The translations under genes and the position numbers were made by a program. Shown here piece after piece: positions 26,829-34,686 of a stretch of 64,000 bases of DNA. Within the stretch, counting starts at the first letter, position 1, and every line of letters begins with the position of its first letter. Source of the DNA: JAAXHB01 sp965221635 (GTDB taxonomy: Bacteria; Actinomycetota; Acidimicrobiia; Acidimicrobiales; Aldehydirespiratoraceae); the NCBI GenBank assembly GCA_965221635.1, contig OZ244902.1, positions 124,001 to 188,000 on the forward strand, read 5' to 3'. The notes under the pieces are model-generated. The model saw only the letters and a program-made list of their open reading frames with translations. It searched no databases and had not been told where the DNA came from.

Positions 26829-27629
26829 CTAAGGAGAGTCCTCGGCGATGGCGCCCTTCATCCGGCGCAGCAGATCCGCCCTGGCGGCGATCACCGACCG
26901 TTGGTGCGCGGCGAGGGCCTGGAACTCCTGGCCGGAGCGAATCGCGGCGCGTCCCCCGAGCACGTCGAAAGCCCGATGCACCATGCGCTTGTTGATCTGG
27001 GCCAGGTCGGAGGCCACACCGGCAATGCGCACCGCCACGCCCAGCACAGCCTGCTCGAGGTCGCCCGGCGGGTAGGCCCTGTTGGCCCAGCCCATGCGGG
27101 CCGCCTCGGCGCCGCTCACCGAATCGCCGGTGAGCATTGCCTCCATGGCGTGACGCATTCCCATCAGCGCCGTGTGGTACTGCCAGTCCGGTGGCGACGC
27201 CACCCGCACCACCGGGTAGCCGATGCGGGCGTCGTCGGCCACGTACACCAAGTCGCACGCCGTGGCCAGTTCGGTGCCACCGGCGTAGGCGTAGCCATGA
27301 ACCTGGGCGATCACCGGCTTGGCGAGATCCCAAATCGAGAACCAGCCGTCGGTGGCTTGGCGTGTCCACTGCCCGTCGCCGGGGGCGCTGCGATACGGCG
27401 GGTCGTCCATCAGCCCGCCGGTGAGGTCGTATCCCGACGAGAAGCACTCCCCCGCGCCTCGAATGATCGTCACCCGCACATCCGGGGCTTCATCGAAATC
27501 TCCCAGCGTGTCGAGCACCGCGGCGCGCAGCGGGGTGGACAGGGCGTTGCGTTTGTGGGGTCGGTTGAGGGTGATTCGCCGCACCCCGTCGGCCGGTTCG
27601 TCCACCAGGATCAGCTGCTGTTCGCTCAC
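26829..27629 (-). CDS. Enoyl-CoA hydratase-related protein
   Basis: Crotonase-superfamily enzyme of 266 residues. NRPHKRNALSTPL opens the fold, TIIRGAGECFSSGYDL gives the first oxyanion NH, and VHGYAYAGGTELATACDLV the second. The two hydratase glutamates are not both clear: VASPPDWQYHTALMGMRHAMEAMLTG occupies the second site, so another reaction on acyl-CoA is possible. The GTG start (VSEQQLILVDE) has GGAGG five bases ahead; although the frame is open far upstream, that part overlaps the preceding gene in another frame. It follows the LLM oxidoreductase by 17 bp and forms a two-gene operon with it. Confidence 0.85.
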   Translation of the reverse strand: MSEQQLILVDEPADGVRRITLNRPHKRNALSTPLRAAVLDTLGDFDEAPDVRVTIIRGAGECFSSGYDLTGGLMDDPPYRSAPGDGQWTRQATDGWFSIWDLAKPVIAQVHGYAYAGGTELATACDLVYVADDARIGYPVVRVASPPDWQYHTALMGMRHAMEAMLTGDSVSGAEAARMGWANRAYPPGDLEQAVLGVAVRIAGVASDLAQINKRMVHRAFDVLGGRAAIRSGQEFQALAAHQRSVIAARADLLRRMKGAIAEDSP

Positions 27630-27646
27630 CGGGCCTCCTTGCGCGG

Positions 27647-28681
27647 CTACAGCCCGGCGAGTTCGGCTGCCAGCTTGAGACCGTCGTCGCTGTCGGGCCG
27701 AACGATCACCCCGGTGAGTCCGCCGGGCACCACCTGATCCCAACGGCGACGTATCCGATCCGGCGAGCCGATCAGCCAGCCGCCGTCGATGTACTCGTCG
27801 GGCACCGCCGCGGTGGCTTCGGCTCGTCGCCCCGCGCGCCACAGTTCGGTGATGCGGGCGCTGGCTTCCGGGTAGCCGCGTCGGGCCAGCGAATCGGCGT
27901 GAAAATTGTGAGTGTCGCTGCCCATGCCGCCCACGAACATGGCAATCAGTGGCTTCTGGGCGGCGATCTTGCCCGCCACGTCGTCGGTGATGAACATGCT
28001 CACCCCGGCGAACACCTCCAATGCCCGCAGCGAAGGGTCGCGCTTTGCCCGGCCACGGCTGAGGGGTTCGGCGAACACTTCGGCGCCGTCGGAGCCGTAA
28101 CCCATGGGCAGCCACCCGTCGGCGATCTCTGCGGTGAGTGCTGTGTTGCGAGGGCCGCCCGATGCGATCCAGATTTCGATGTCCCCCGCGGGGTGCAGGA
28201 TCGACTTGAGGGGTTTGCCCTGGCCGATCCCGTCGGGGCCGTCGTAGGGAAGTCGGATCACCCGGCCCTGATGGGTGACCGGTTCGGTGCGGGCGATCAC
28301 CTTGCGCATCACCGCCACGTAGTCGCGCAGCCATTCGGTGGGCGAACGCCATGGCACGCCGTGCCAGCCTTCCACCACCTGCGGGCCGCTCAGGCCGATC
28401 CCCAGGATCACGCGACCCCCGCCGGCAAACGCGTCGATGGTCATGGCGGTGGTGGCGGTGGTGGCTGCACTTCGGGCCGCGGTTTGCACCACGCCGGTGG
28501 CCAGCTTGATGCGCGAGGTGTGAGCAGCCAAAAACGCCAGCGGTGAGAAGGCGTCGGTGCCGTATGCCTCGGCCGTCCACACGCTGTGATATCCGAGACG
28601 CTCCGCCAGGCGCACCGATTCAACGGGGACTTTCAGCGAGTCGCCATCCCGGTAGAGGTCCAAGCCAAGTGCAAGCTTCAT
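27647..28681 (-). CDS. LLM class F420-dependent oxidoreductase
   Basis: A 344-residue luciferase-like TIM barrel. Recognisable parts: LGLDLYRDGDSLKVPVESV at the start, SVWTAEAYGTDAFSPLAFLAAHT, GGGRVILGIGLSGPQVVEGWHG in place of the phosphate loop, and IWIASGGPRNTALTAEIADGWLPM. This arrangement matches mycobacterial F420-dependent oxidoreductases, in particular the TIGR03559-like group, though the exact subfamily is from memory. Transcribed ahead of an enoyl-CoA hydratase relative, so lipid or isoprenoid side-chain degradation is a reasonable but unproven role. Confidence 0.82.
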   Translation of the reverse strand: MKLALGLDLYRDGDSLKVPVESVRLAERLGYHSVWTAEAYGTDAFSPLAFLAAHTSRIKLATGVVQTAARSAATTATTAMTIDAFAGGGRVILGIGLSGPQVVEGWHGVPWRSPTEWLRDYVAVMRKVIARTEPVTHQGRVIRLPYDGPDGIGQGKPLKSILHPAGDIEIWIASGGPRNTALTAEIADGWLPMGYGSDGAEVFAEPLSRGRAKRDPSLRALEVFAGVSMFITDDVAGKIAAQKPLIAMFVGGMGSDTHNFHADSLARRGYPEASARITELWRAGRRAEATAAVPDEYIDGGWLIGSPDRIRRRWDQVVPGGLTGVIVRPDSDDGLKLAAELAGL

Positions 28682-28856
28682 CGTTTGTTACGGCCTCCCC
28701 AAGCGACGCACCGTCGCCACCCACATTACGCTCGCGGCTCGTGACACTCGGGCCAGGATCGCGTCTCCGGCACCGGTCCGCAACGACCGAGCCGCGGTTG
28801 CGCAACCGTCGTGTGCCCGACCCCGACGAGCGCCGTGGCTGCGAGGGGTGGCGGCG

Positions 28857-30047
28857 GTGAAGGCGTTGCGGTTTTCTCGCAAGCCGGTGCGGTACGCGGC
28901 TGCCGCTGTGGCGTCCCGGTTGCGGCCTGGCGCCGGTGCCGAATGGGGGCCGCTTTCGCTGCTGAGCGACGCCGAGCCGCCCAAACTGCCCGGCGACGGC
29001 TGGTTGCGTGTGTTTCCCCGGCTCACCGGCATCTGCGGTTCGGATCTGGCCACCATCGACGGCCGCTCGGCCCGCTACTTTGAGGACTACGTGTCGTTCC
29101 CGTTCACGCCGGGTCACGAGATCGTGGCCGACACCGCCGATGGCCGGAGGGTGATCGTGGAACCGGTGTTGGGGCACGCCGCTCGCGGGTTTGAGCCCCC
29201 CTTCGAGGGCGCCGCGCTCGGCGACGGAAACGACTACCGGCACCTGGTGTGCGGCCACCTCAAGCCCGGCTTGCAAACCGGGTTTTGCGCTTCGATCGGT
29301 GGAGGCTGGTCAACGGAGCTTGTGGCCCACCAGTCGCAACTCCACGACGTGCCCGAAGGTCTCAGCGACACCCAGGCGGTGATGATCGAGCCGCTCGCGG
29401 GTGGCGTTCACGCGGCCTTGCGTGCCGGGGTGCGATCGGGTGACACGGTGGCGGTGGTGGGTGCGGGCACCATGGGCTTGGTGGCGGTGGCGGCGTTGCG
29501 CCACCTGTGCTCGCCGGACTCGATCATCGTTGGCGCCCGCTATCCCACCCAGCGGGCCCTGGCCGTGCAGTTCGGCGCGGACGTGGCAGTGACCGGCGAT
29601 GAGTTGATGCGAGCCGTTCGCCGCGCCACGGGTTCGTTCATGATCGGCGCTCATCTTTCCGGTGGCGCCGATGTGGTGGTGGACGCGGTCGGCTCGAGCG
29701 AGTCGCTCGCTTTGGCTTTGGGGCTGTGCCGGCCACGGGGGCGGGTGATGCTGCTTGGCATGCCGTCCACGGTCACCGTGGAACTCACCGGGCTTTGGCA
29801 TCGCGAGATCGAACTGGTGGGCTGCTACGCCTACGGCAGCGAAGTCCTCGCCGACGGGCGGCAAACCACCAGCATCGAACTGGCTTTCGAACTTTCCGCC
29901 AAGGTCGGTTTCGACGCGCTCGTGTCGGCGTTGTATCCGCTGGATCGTTACGCCGACGCGTTGACCCATGCAGCCGAAGCCGGCAGGCGCGGCTCAGTCA
30001 AGATCGCCTTCGACATGCGACAGGAGAAACACCGTGACATCCGCTGA
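28857..30047 (+). CDS. Zinc-type alcohol dehydrogenase-like protein
   Basis: Medium-chain dehydrogenase/reductase of about 396 residues. LTGICGSDLATIDG holds the catalytic Cys, PGHEIVADTADG the His-Glu pair, and the Rossmann dinucleotide site is VAVVGAGTMGLVAVAAL. The usual four-Cys structural zinc lobe is reduced; only a Cys in HLVCGHLKPGLQTGFC is evident. The GTG at this position is favoured over one nine bases earlier because a GAGGGG sits 8 bases ahead. It overlaps the following FAD oxidoreductase gene by 14 bp, so both are translated together. Substrate unknown; threonine- or sorbitol-type oxidation are family options. Confidence 0.8.
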   Translation: MKALRFSRKPVRYAAAAVASRLRPGAGAEWGPLSLLSDAEPPKLPGDGWLRVFPRLTGICGSDLATIDGRSARYFEDYVSFPFTPGHEIVADTADGRRVIVEPVLGHAARGFEPPFEGAALGDGNDYRHLVCGHLKPGLQTGFCASIGGGWSTELVAHQSQLHDVPEGLSDTQAVMIEPLAGGVHAALRAGVRSGDTVAVVGAGTMGLVAVAALRHLCSPDSIIVGARYPTQRALAVQFGADVAVTGDELMRAVRRATGSFMIGAHLSGGADVVVDAVGSSESLALALGLCRPRGRVMLLGMPSTVTVELTGLWHREIELVGCYAYGSEVLADGRQTTSIELAFELSAKVGFDALVSALYPLDRYADALTHAAEAGRRGSVKIAFDMRQEKHRDIR

Positions 30048-31386
30048 TGCGAAGCCGACCACAGAGGCCAAGGGCGGGCCGAGCACTCCCACCTTTGATG
30101 CGGTTGTTGTGGGGGCCGGTGTTATCGGGGCTGCCACTGCTTTTGAGTTGGGGCGGCGCGGGCATCGGGTGCTTTGTGTGGACAAGCAGCCTGCCGCGGG
30201 TTTCGGATCCACGATCAATTCTTGTGCGATCGTGCGGTTCTCGTACTCCACCCACAACGGGGTGGCCATGGCCTACGAGGGGTTGCACTACTGGCTGGAC
30301 TGGCCGCAATACCTCGAAACCGGCGACGAGCTGGGCTTGATCGAATACCGGCAGTGCGGCCAGTTGATGTTGCGCGAACCCGGCGGGCACTGGCAGAAGG
30401 TGCTGCCGCACTTCGATGCGCTGAACATCGAATACGAGACATGGACGGGCGAGGAGCTAACCGGTCGGCTGCCCATCGTGGACACCGGCCTGTTCGGCCC
30501 GCCGAGCCGCCCCGACGATCCCGGTTTCTGGGACGACGCCCACGGCCGCATCGACGGCGCCGTTTATGTGCCCGAGGCCGGTTACGTGAGCGACCCGCAA
30601 CTCGCCACCCACAACCTGCAACGCGCCGCTGAGGCCAAGGGCGCACAGTTCCGGTTCTCAACCGAAGTGGCGGCTGTCGAATCCCACGGGGGTCGGGTGC
30701 GGGGCGTGCGCTTCGCCGACGGCACCGCCGCAGCGGCGCCGGTGGTGGTGAACGTGGCGGGGCCGCACTCCTATGTGATCAACCAGATGGCCGGCGTGTA
30801 CCACACCATGAACATCAAGACCAAGGCTCTACGCCACGAGGTGCATCACGCCCCGGCACCGGAAGGGTTCAACTTCGAGACGTCCGGGTTTTGCATGGTG
30901 GACGACGACAACGGCTTCTACGTGAGGCCCGAGACCGGCAATCACGTGCTGGTTGGCAGTGGCGACCCGGTTTGTGATCCCCGCGAGTTCGTGGATCCCG
31001 ACAACTACGACACCACCGTTGGTCGCGACCAGTGGGAAACGCAGATGCTGCGGCTCAACCGGCGCTTCCCGTCGGTGGGCATGCCCCGCGAGCGCAAGGG
31101 CATCGTGGACTTGTACGACGTGAGCGACGACTGGATCCCCATCTATGACCGCACCGACCTCGACGGCTTCTACGTGGCGATCGGCACCAGCGGCAACCAG
31201 TTCAAGAATGCCGGTGTGGCCGGGCACTGCATGGCAGAGCTGATCGAAGCAGTGGAATCAGGCCACGACCACGACAGCAACCCGCTGGTGGTGAAAGGCC
31301 GTTACACGGGACTGGCGATGGAACTGGGCGCGTTCAGCCGCAACCGCGAAGTGAACCTCAACTCGTCAATGTCAGTCCACGGCTAA
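30034..31386 (+). CDS. FAD-dependent oxidoreductase (DAO family, sarcosine/dimethylglycine oxidase-like)
   Basis: D-amino-acid-oxidase-type flavoenzyme of 450 residues. FDAVVVGAGVIGAATAFELG is the FAD-binding Rossmann motif, CVDKQPAAGFGSTINSCAIV follows, with the Ser/Thr region where sarcosine oxidases attach to flavin, and the C-terminal FYVAIGTSGNQFKNAGVAG closes the FAD site. The fold oxidises amines or amino acids such as sarcosine and dimethylglycine. It starts at a GTG with CAGGAG seven bases ahead, inside the end of the zinc dehydrogenase gene. It converges on the DddP-like gene, and an N-methyl-glycine substrate would suit a betaine-rich diet, but that is inference. Confidence 0.82.
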   Translation: MTSADAKPTTEAKGGPSTPTFDAVVVGAGVIGAATAFELGRRGHRVLCVDKQPAAGFGSTINSCAIVRFSYSTHNGVAMAYEGLHYWLDWPQYLETGDELGLIEYRQCGQLMLREPGGHWQKVLPHFDALNIEYETWTGEELTGRLPIVDTGLFGPPSRPDDPGFWDDAHGRIDGAVYVPEAGYVSDPQLATHNLQRAAEAKGAQFRFSTEVAAVESHGGRVRGVRFADGTAAAAPVVVNVAGPHSYVINQMAGVYHTMNIKTKALRHEVHHAPAPEGFNFETSGFCMVDDDNGFYVRPETGNHVLVGSGDPVCDPREFVDPDNYDTTVGRDQWETQMLRLNRRFPSVGMPRERKGIVDLYDVSDDWIPIYDRTDLDGFYVAIGTSGNQFKNAGVAGHCMAELIEAVESGHDHDSNPLVVKGRYTGLAMELGAFSRNREVNLNSSMSVHG

Positions 31387-31459
31387 CTCGAATCGAACCG
31401 CTACCCGGCGGCCACAGTGCGCGCTCTGGGTGCGCGGCGCCGGTGGCGGGTCGGCGGGG

Positions 31460-32797
31460 TCAGGTGAGATCGAGGGGGTATTGGGTGAGCACCTCGGGGC
31501 CGGTTTCGGTGATCAGCACTTGTTCTTCGAGTTTCACTCCCTCACGTCCGCCGATCTTGCCCACGAAGGCTTCTACGCACATCACCATGCCGGGCTGCAG
31601 CACGTCGTCGTAGCCGATCCGTTCGTACTTCTCACGGGCGTACACCGACGGGTACTCGTCACACAGGCCCACGCCGTGGGAGATCACCGTGTAGTAGTTG
31701 TACTCCTCCGCTGGCGGGTACCAGGCCCGTTCGGTCAGTTCTCGAAGCGACACGCCGGGGCGGTGCAGTTCGATGTTGCGTTCAACCTGCTCGCGTGCAA
31801 GGTCGTACACGTGGCGCTGATCGCCCGACGGGCGGCCGTCTCCGCACAGCCAGGTGCGTGACATGTCCACGCACGCTCCGTAGGCGCCAACCATGTCTGT
31901 GTCGAAGCCCATCAGGTCGCCGTCCTGGATCACCCGGCTGGAGGCTTCGTGGTACCACGGGTTGGTGCGAGGCCCCGACGACAGCAGCCGTGTTTCGATC
32001 CATTCGCCGTAGCGGCTGAGACTTCCCGCCCAGAGTTGCGCCCACAGGGCCATTTCGGTGATGCCCGGCACAAACGCGGCGCGCATATCCGAGATCGCGG
32101 CCTCGCAGGCGTGTACGGCGCAGCGCATCGCCTTGATCTCCTCGTCGCATTTGATCAGCCGGGCTCGTTCCATCATCGCGTCGGCGTCCACCAGGCACAC
32201 GCCGCTCCGTTGCAGGGCCTCCAGCACCAAGAAGGAGAACTGGTCAACCGCCAGGCGCATCCCGGTGCCCGGACGGGCGCTCTCGTGTACCACGTCGGCC
32301 ACCTCGGCCGCCCACCGCGCCGCTTGTTCTTCTTCGCGATCTCCGGCGAAGAAGTAGCAGTACGCGGGCGCCGGGCGTATCTCGTCCACCACCTCGGAGT
32401 GGGTGTTCAGGAACTCGCCGTCGGAGAACTCCCACACCACGACGCGGCCGTCGACACCCACGAACGCGAAGCGCGCAGGGTTGTGCATCGTCCAAAGCGA
32501 CATGTTGGTTGTGTCGGTGGCGTAACGAATGTTCACCGGGTCACACATCAAGGCGCCGTCACAGTAGGCAAGTCGCAGTTGCTCCCGCACCCGCCCCAGC
32601 CGGTAGCGCCTGATGGCGGCCCGGTCGGGAAGTTCAAGCCCCGCAGCCAGCCACTCGGCCTCAAGCGCAGCCCCGGGCCCCAACGCCTGCGAGTTCAGCT
32701 CGCCATGGTCAAGCAGCCAGTCCGGCGCAGGCCGCCGCCCGTACCCAATCTTCGGCCGCCGACACGCAGCCCCCTCCGACCCAGCACCAAGTCGCAT
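31460..32797 (-). CDS. dddP: DddP-like dimethylsulfoniopropionate (DMSP) lyase, M24 fold
   Basis: Would cleave DMSP to dimethyl sulfide and acrylate. The 445 residues have the creatinase/aminopeptidase P fold and align along their whole length with my memory of Roseovarius/Ruegeria DddP: NIRYATDTTNM (90-100), GEWIETRLLSSGPRTNPW (264-281) and ISHGVGLCDEYP (372-383). All six metal ligands fall in place at D299, D301, D311, H374, E409 and E424, as does the catalytic Asp (D380, six after the ligand His) and the active-site Tyr (Y369), at a constant offset of 3-4 from the published numbering. Generic annotation would call it a Xaa-Pro peptidase. ATG start with GGAGGGGG ahead. It lies last behind proV-proW-proX, a betaine/DMSP-type importer. 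Confidence 0.85.
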   Translation of the reverse strand: MRLGAGSEGAACRRPKIGYGRRPAPDWLLDHGELNSQALGPGAALEAEWLAAGLELPDRAAIRRYRLGRVREQLRLAYCDGALMCDPVNIRYATDTTNMSLWTMHNPARFAFVGVDGRVVVWEFSDGEFLNTHSEVVDEIRPAPAYCYFFAGDREEEQAARWAAEVADVVHESARPGTGMRLAVDQFSFLVLEALQRSGVCLVDADAMMERARLIKCDEEIKAMRCAVHACEAAISDMRAAFVPGITEMALWAQLWAGSLSRYGEWIETRLLSSGPRTNPWYHEASSRVIQDGDLMGFDTDMVGAYGACVDMSRTWLCGDGRPSGDQRHVYDLAREQVERNIELHRPGVSLRELTERAWYPPAEEYNYYTVISHGVGLCDEYPSVYAREKYERIGYDDVLQPGMVMCVEAFVGKIGGREGVKLEEQVLITETGPEVLTQYPLDLT

Positions 32798-32865
32798 AGC
32801 CCCCGCCCCCTCCAGACGCTCGCCAAAACAACACCCAAACGCTAACCCACCCCCAACCCCCCAAG

Positions 32866-32907
32866 CACGACAAAGGGCGAGGCCCAAAGGCCCCGCCCCA
32901 AGTCGTG
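32866..32907 (-). terminator. Hairpin between proX and the DddP-like gene
   Basis: CACGAC pairs with GTCGTG outside a GC-rich stem GGGCGAGGCC/GGCCCCGCCC with one mismatch. It lies 80 bp after the proX stop and 70 bp before the dddP start, so it may reduce read-through into dddP. Confidence 0.55.
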
Positions 32908-32989
32908 TGTGATGTGAAATCAGCCGGCAGCCCGATGGCTCAGAAGGCAAACCTCCGTCGCACGGTCATCCAGCTGATCGCAGGTTGGC

Positions 32990-34393
32990 TCAGGCCGCGT
33001 CTCGCGCCGCTTCAAGCCACCCGTCAACAGTCTCACGGTTGTCCGCGATCCAAGCAGCAGCCAGATCAGCCGGATCTGCGCCTTCGCCCTGTTCCACGTT
33101 GGCCAGTGAAACGTCGATCACCGAAAGCTTCACAGCATCCAATAGCGCCTCGGCTGCTGGGTTGTCGGCGAGGAAGTCGTTGTTGGCGGTCACCAGGATG
33201 TCAGCGGCGACCCAACCGATCGGACAGAGACCATCGGGATTGTCGGCCGCTGAGGGGCACTGATCGGGACCGATGGTTGCGTAGCCGCCATTGCCATCCT
33301 CGCCGCGCTGGTCGTGCTCTTCGCCACCCTCGGTGCCGCTCGGGTTGGAGTCGTCGAGGATCTCATCGACGCCCATCCAGTAGACGTTGTCCCCCGGACG
33401 CAGTTGGGTGATGTACGCGGACGGTGTCCAGGTGTAGGCCACCATGGGCACACCGTCATTTGCGGAGGCGACCGCTTGCGTGAACATGGGGTCGTAACCG
33501 GCGATCGTTTGGACGATGTTGTCCCAGCCCGAGAACAGGATCTGGTTGGTTATGATGTTGTCACAAGTCCACGCTTCGGGGCAGCCAAAGATGTCGGCCT
33601 TGCCATTGCCTGGATCCGGATCGGTTGCGTCGAAAGCGGCCAGTGCCTCGGCGTTGCGGTTCAACTCGTCCATCGTGTACACGCCGTACTCGTCGGCGAA
33701 CGACTTGGTCACCAGGTACCCCTGCAAGCCGCCGGCGATCATCTCCTCGCCAATGATGGTGAGGTGGTCACCCACCAGTGTGCCGTCGGGAAGCTCTCCG
33801 GCAAGCCATGCCAGGTGGCCCGGGTACCAACTGTTTACCCAGAAGTCCATTTGGCCTTGCGCCATGGCGATGTATGCGTTGTTGGGGCCGAGTTCCAACT
33901 CTGACGGGTCAGACACGTCGTAGCCCAGTTCCTCCATCATCAACCGATAGATCTCTGCCTGGAAGTAGCCAGTCGACCAATTGGCACGCCCCAGGGTGAC
34001 GCTCACATCCTCGCCTGGTGTCATTCTCGCCTGCTCCGCTGCCGCTTGCTGTGCGGCTGCCACCGCGTCGGCCGCTGCAGCGGCTGCGTCGGTAGCAGCA
34101 TCCGCGGCAGCCAACGCTGCGGCAAGCTCAGCCTGGAGATCCTCCAGTTCCTGGGGGTCCACCCCTCCCTCGGATCCAGCCTCCAGCGCCGCGTCCAGCG
34201 CCGCCTGGGCCTCCTCGGCCGCGGCCCGTGCGGCAGCGGCGTCATTTTCGGCCTGCTCCACTGCTGCCGAATCCACTGCAGATGCGGCTGTGGCCGTGTC
34301 GGCGTCGTCGGAGTCGCCTCCGCCACAACTGGCGGCCACCAGTGCAAGCACCGCCAGCACGGCCAGCCAGATCGTGATCATCTTTCTTTGCAT
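32990..34393 (-). CDS. proX: Glycine betaine/DMSP-type binding lipoprotein ProX with coiled-coil insert
   Basis: Substrate-binding protein (OpuAC fold) for quaternary-amine or sulfonium osmolytes. About 467 residues. The lipoprotein signal ends with VAASC (Cys23). Between the lipid anchor and the binding fold there is an Ala/Glu-rich coiled coil of roughly 100 residues (about 40-145), absent from ordinary ProX. The binding fold opens with TLGRANWSTGYFQAEIYRLM, followed by DFWVNSWYPGHLAWL whose Trp residues fit the aromatic box for the cationic head. I chose the ATG with GGGAGGGAG eight bases ahead; the frame is open 32 codons further. It comes 293 bp after proW and may have its own promoter. 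Confidence 0.88.
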   Translation of the reverse strand: MQRKMITIWLAVLAVLALVAASCGGGDSDDADTATAASAVDSAAVEQAENDAAAARAAAEEAQAALDAALEAGSEGGVDPQELEDLQAELAAALAAADAATDAAAAAADAVAAAQQAAAEQARMTPGEDVSVTLGRANWSTGYFQAEIYRLMMEELGYDVSDPSELELGPNNAYIAMAQGQMDFWVNSWYPGHLAWLAGELPDGTLVGDHLTIIGEEMIAGGLQGYLVTKSFADEYGVYTMDELNRNAEALAAFDATDPDPGNGKADIFGCPEAWTCDNIITNQILFSGWDNIVQTIAGYDPMFTQAVASANDGVPMVAYTWTPSAYITQLRPGDNVYWMGVDEILDDSNPSGTEGGEEHDQRGEDGNGGYATIGPDQCPSAADNPDGLCPIGWVAADILVTANNDFLADNPAAEALLDAVKLSVIDVSLANVEQGEGADPADLAAAWIADNRETVDGWLEAARDAA

Positions 34394-34686
34394 GTGTCTC
34401 CCTCCCGGAAACTCGATGTTTGGTTGTCGTCCGCATCGGCTCGCCATGGCCAGACGTGACTGCCACCCCGGTTCGGACGCAGACAGCACATCACGCTATC
34501 AGCCCTGTGGTGTGCTCGCGCCTGCCCGACGGCAGGGACCGGCACCGCCAGCCTCTCTCGATGCACAGGCACTTGACTGAGTTCCACCACACCCGCGTTT
34601 GCCACTCCAACTTGCACCAACGGCGAGGAGGCGAACGTGATTCCGCGTCGTAACCGAAGGGGGAACGGGGTGCTCGCAAGCTCAGA

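Noticed and set aside
31460..32797. Xaa-Pro aminopeptidase/creatinase assignment
   Set aside because: The M24 fold is shared, but full-length agreement with DddP, including the catalytic Asp and Tyr, is much better than a generic peptidase match.
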